A stretch of DNA of 42,656 bases from Acidimicrobiaceae bacterium (lineage in GTDB: Bacteria; Actinomycetota; Acidimicrobiia; Acidimicrobiales; Ilumatobacteraceae): the NCBI GenBank assembly GCA_013204455.1, contig JABMNW010000183.1, forward strand, positions 1 to 42,656, in the 5' to 3' direction. Under the pieces are notes generated by a model. It was not told where the DNA came from. It made no database searches and saw only the letters and a list, made by a program, of their open reading frames with translations. The first letter of the stretch is position 1. Every line of letters starts with the position of its first letter. Positions 42,427 to 42,656 of the stretch are shown here, piece after piece. Position numbers and translations under genes: made by a program.

Positions 42427-42656
42427 TTACCTCCACGCCAAAGCCGCTATCGCCGCACTTATTAACGTGATCACACCACCATAACCAATTGACCACTCAA
42501 GCGAAATTTTGTCAGCAATAAGTCCAGTGATCGGACCACCAATCGGCGTGCTCCCCAAAAATGCAACCGCAGTTAGAGCCAACAAACGCCCCCGCATGTC
42601 AGGTGGAGATTCTTGCTGAGAGATTGCATTTCCCGAAGCAATCATCGCCGCCCCAC
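42427..42656 (-). CDS. Major facilitator superfamily transporter, C-terminal fragment
   Basis: The frame is open to the window edge, so the start is missing. The visible 76 residues include NAISQQESPPDMRGRLLALT, the cytoplasmic loop between helices with RGR, then two hydrophobic helices (AVAFLGSTPIGGPITGLIAD and IGYGGVITLISAAIAALAW). This is typical of the last third of an MFS efflux transporter such as the MFS_3 (enterobactin exporter-like) group. The substrate is unknown. It is followed by hrcA 30 bases downstream in the same direction. Confidence 0.8.
   Translation of the reverse strand, partial: GAAMIASGNAISQQESPPDMRGRLLALTAVAFLGSTPIGGPITGLIADKISLEWSIGYGGVITLISAAIAALAWR

Noticed and set aside
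1-42656. CRISPR array, rRNA genes, intact insertion sequences or integrases
   Set aside because: No regularly spaced repeats, no rRNA-like sequence and no transposase or integrase motifs were seen in either strand.

Overview
The window looks like a piece of chromosome from an actinobacterium (Actinomycetota) of moderate GC. The main pointers are a BldD-type regulator with both c-di-GMP motifs, the hrcA-dnaJ-rsmE-bldD-hemW order, an actinobacterial-type LeuB homologue and an apparently leaderless promoter. A member of Acidimicrobiia is plausible, but the sequence alone does not settle the class.

Layout. 1-262 is the end of an alkyl-sulfatase-like gene. 601-2152 (minus) is an AbiE-type toxin-antitoxin pair whose antitoxin reading frame is broken by a one-base frameshift. 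2296-8474 (minus) is a compact, mostly overlapping histidine operon, hisI-G-D-C-B-H-F-A. It is preceded by a histidine-rich leader peptide (MFVIHHAAHHHMTHRALV) and a terminator/antiterminator, a classical attenuator. 8731-11474 is a loosely packed accessory stretch with a voltage-gated-type potassium channel, a HIRAN-domain protein and several palindromes. It is followed by tRNA-Val(GAC) and a PanB-like gene lacking key metal ligands.

12471-37981 is the most interesting part: a 25.5-kb catabolic island bounded by a 25-bp direct repeat (24/25 identical). The right copy is the last codons of hemW; the left copy encodes the same hemW C-terminal residues. This suggests insertion at the 3' end of hemW, with the gene end rebuilt. 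The island has five blocks: (a) E1beta-E1alpha-standalone lipoyl protein-RidA-LeuB-like; (b) an enolase-superfamily enzyme plus SDR; (c) a peptide/opine-type ABC importer with a Tat lipoprotein binding protein; (d) a two-subunit N,N-dimethylformamidase-like amidohydrolase; (e) a seven-gene operon (enolase-superfamily enzyme, sugar isomerase/epimerase, ceramidase-like hydrolase, Gfo/Idh/MocA dehydrogenase, RhaM-type mutarotase, cytochrome P450, DapB-like dehydrogenase). An amidohydrolase, an acyl-CoA ligase and a LacI-family regulator follow. Four near-palindromic LacI-type operators (consensus TGGAAWCGWTTCCA) lie at the promoters of blocks a/b, c/d and e, so the island looks like one LacI regulon.

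My working hypothesis is import and stepwise breakdown of an amide-containing, sugar- or sugar-acid-like compound. It would involve amide hydrolysis, sugar-acid dehydration/oxidation, P450 oxidation, CoA activation and final 2-oxoacid decarboxylation. The substrate cannot be read from the sequence.

37954-42656 (minus) returns to core genes: hemW, bldD-like, rsmE, dnaJ, hrcA and the end of an MFS transporter.
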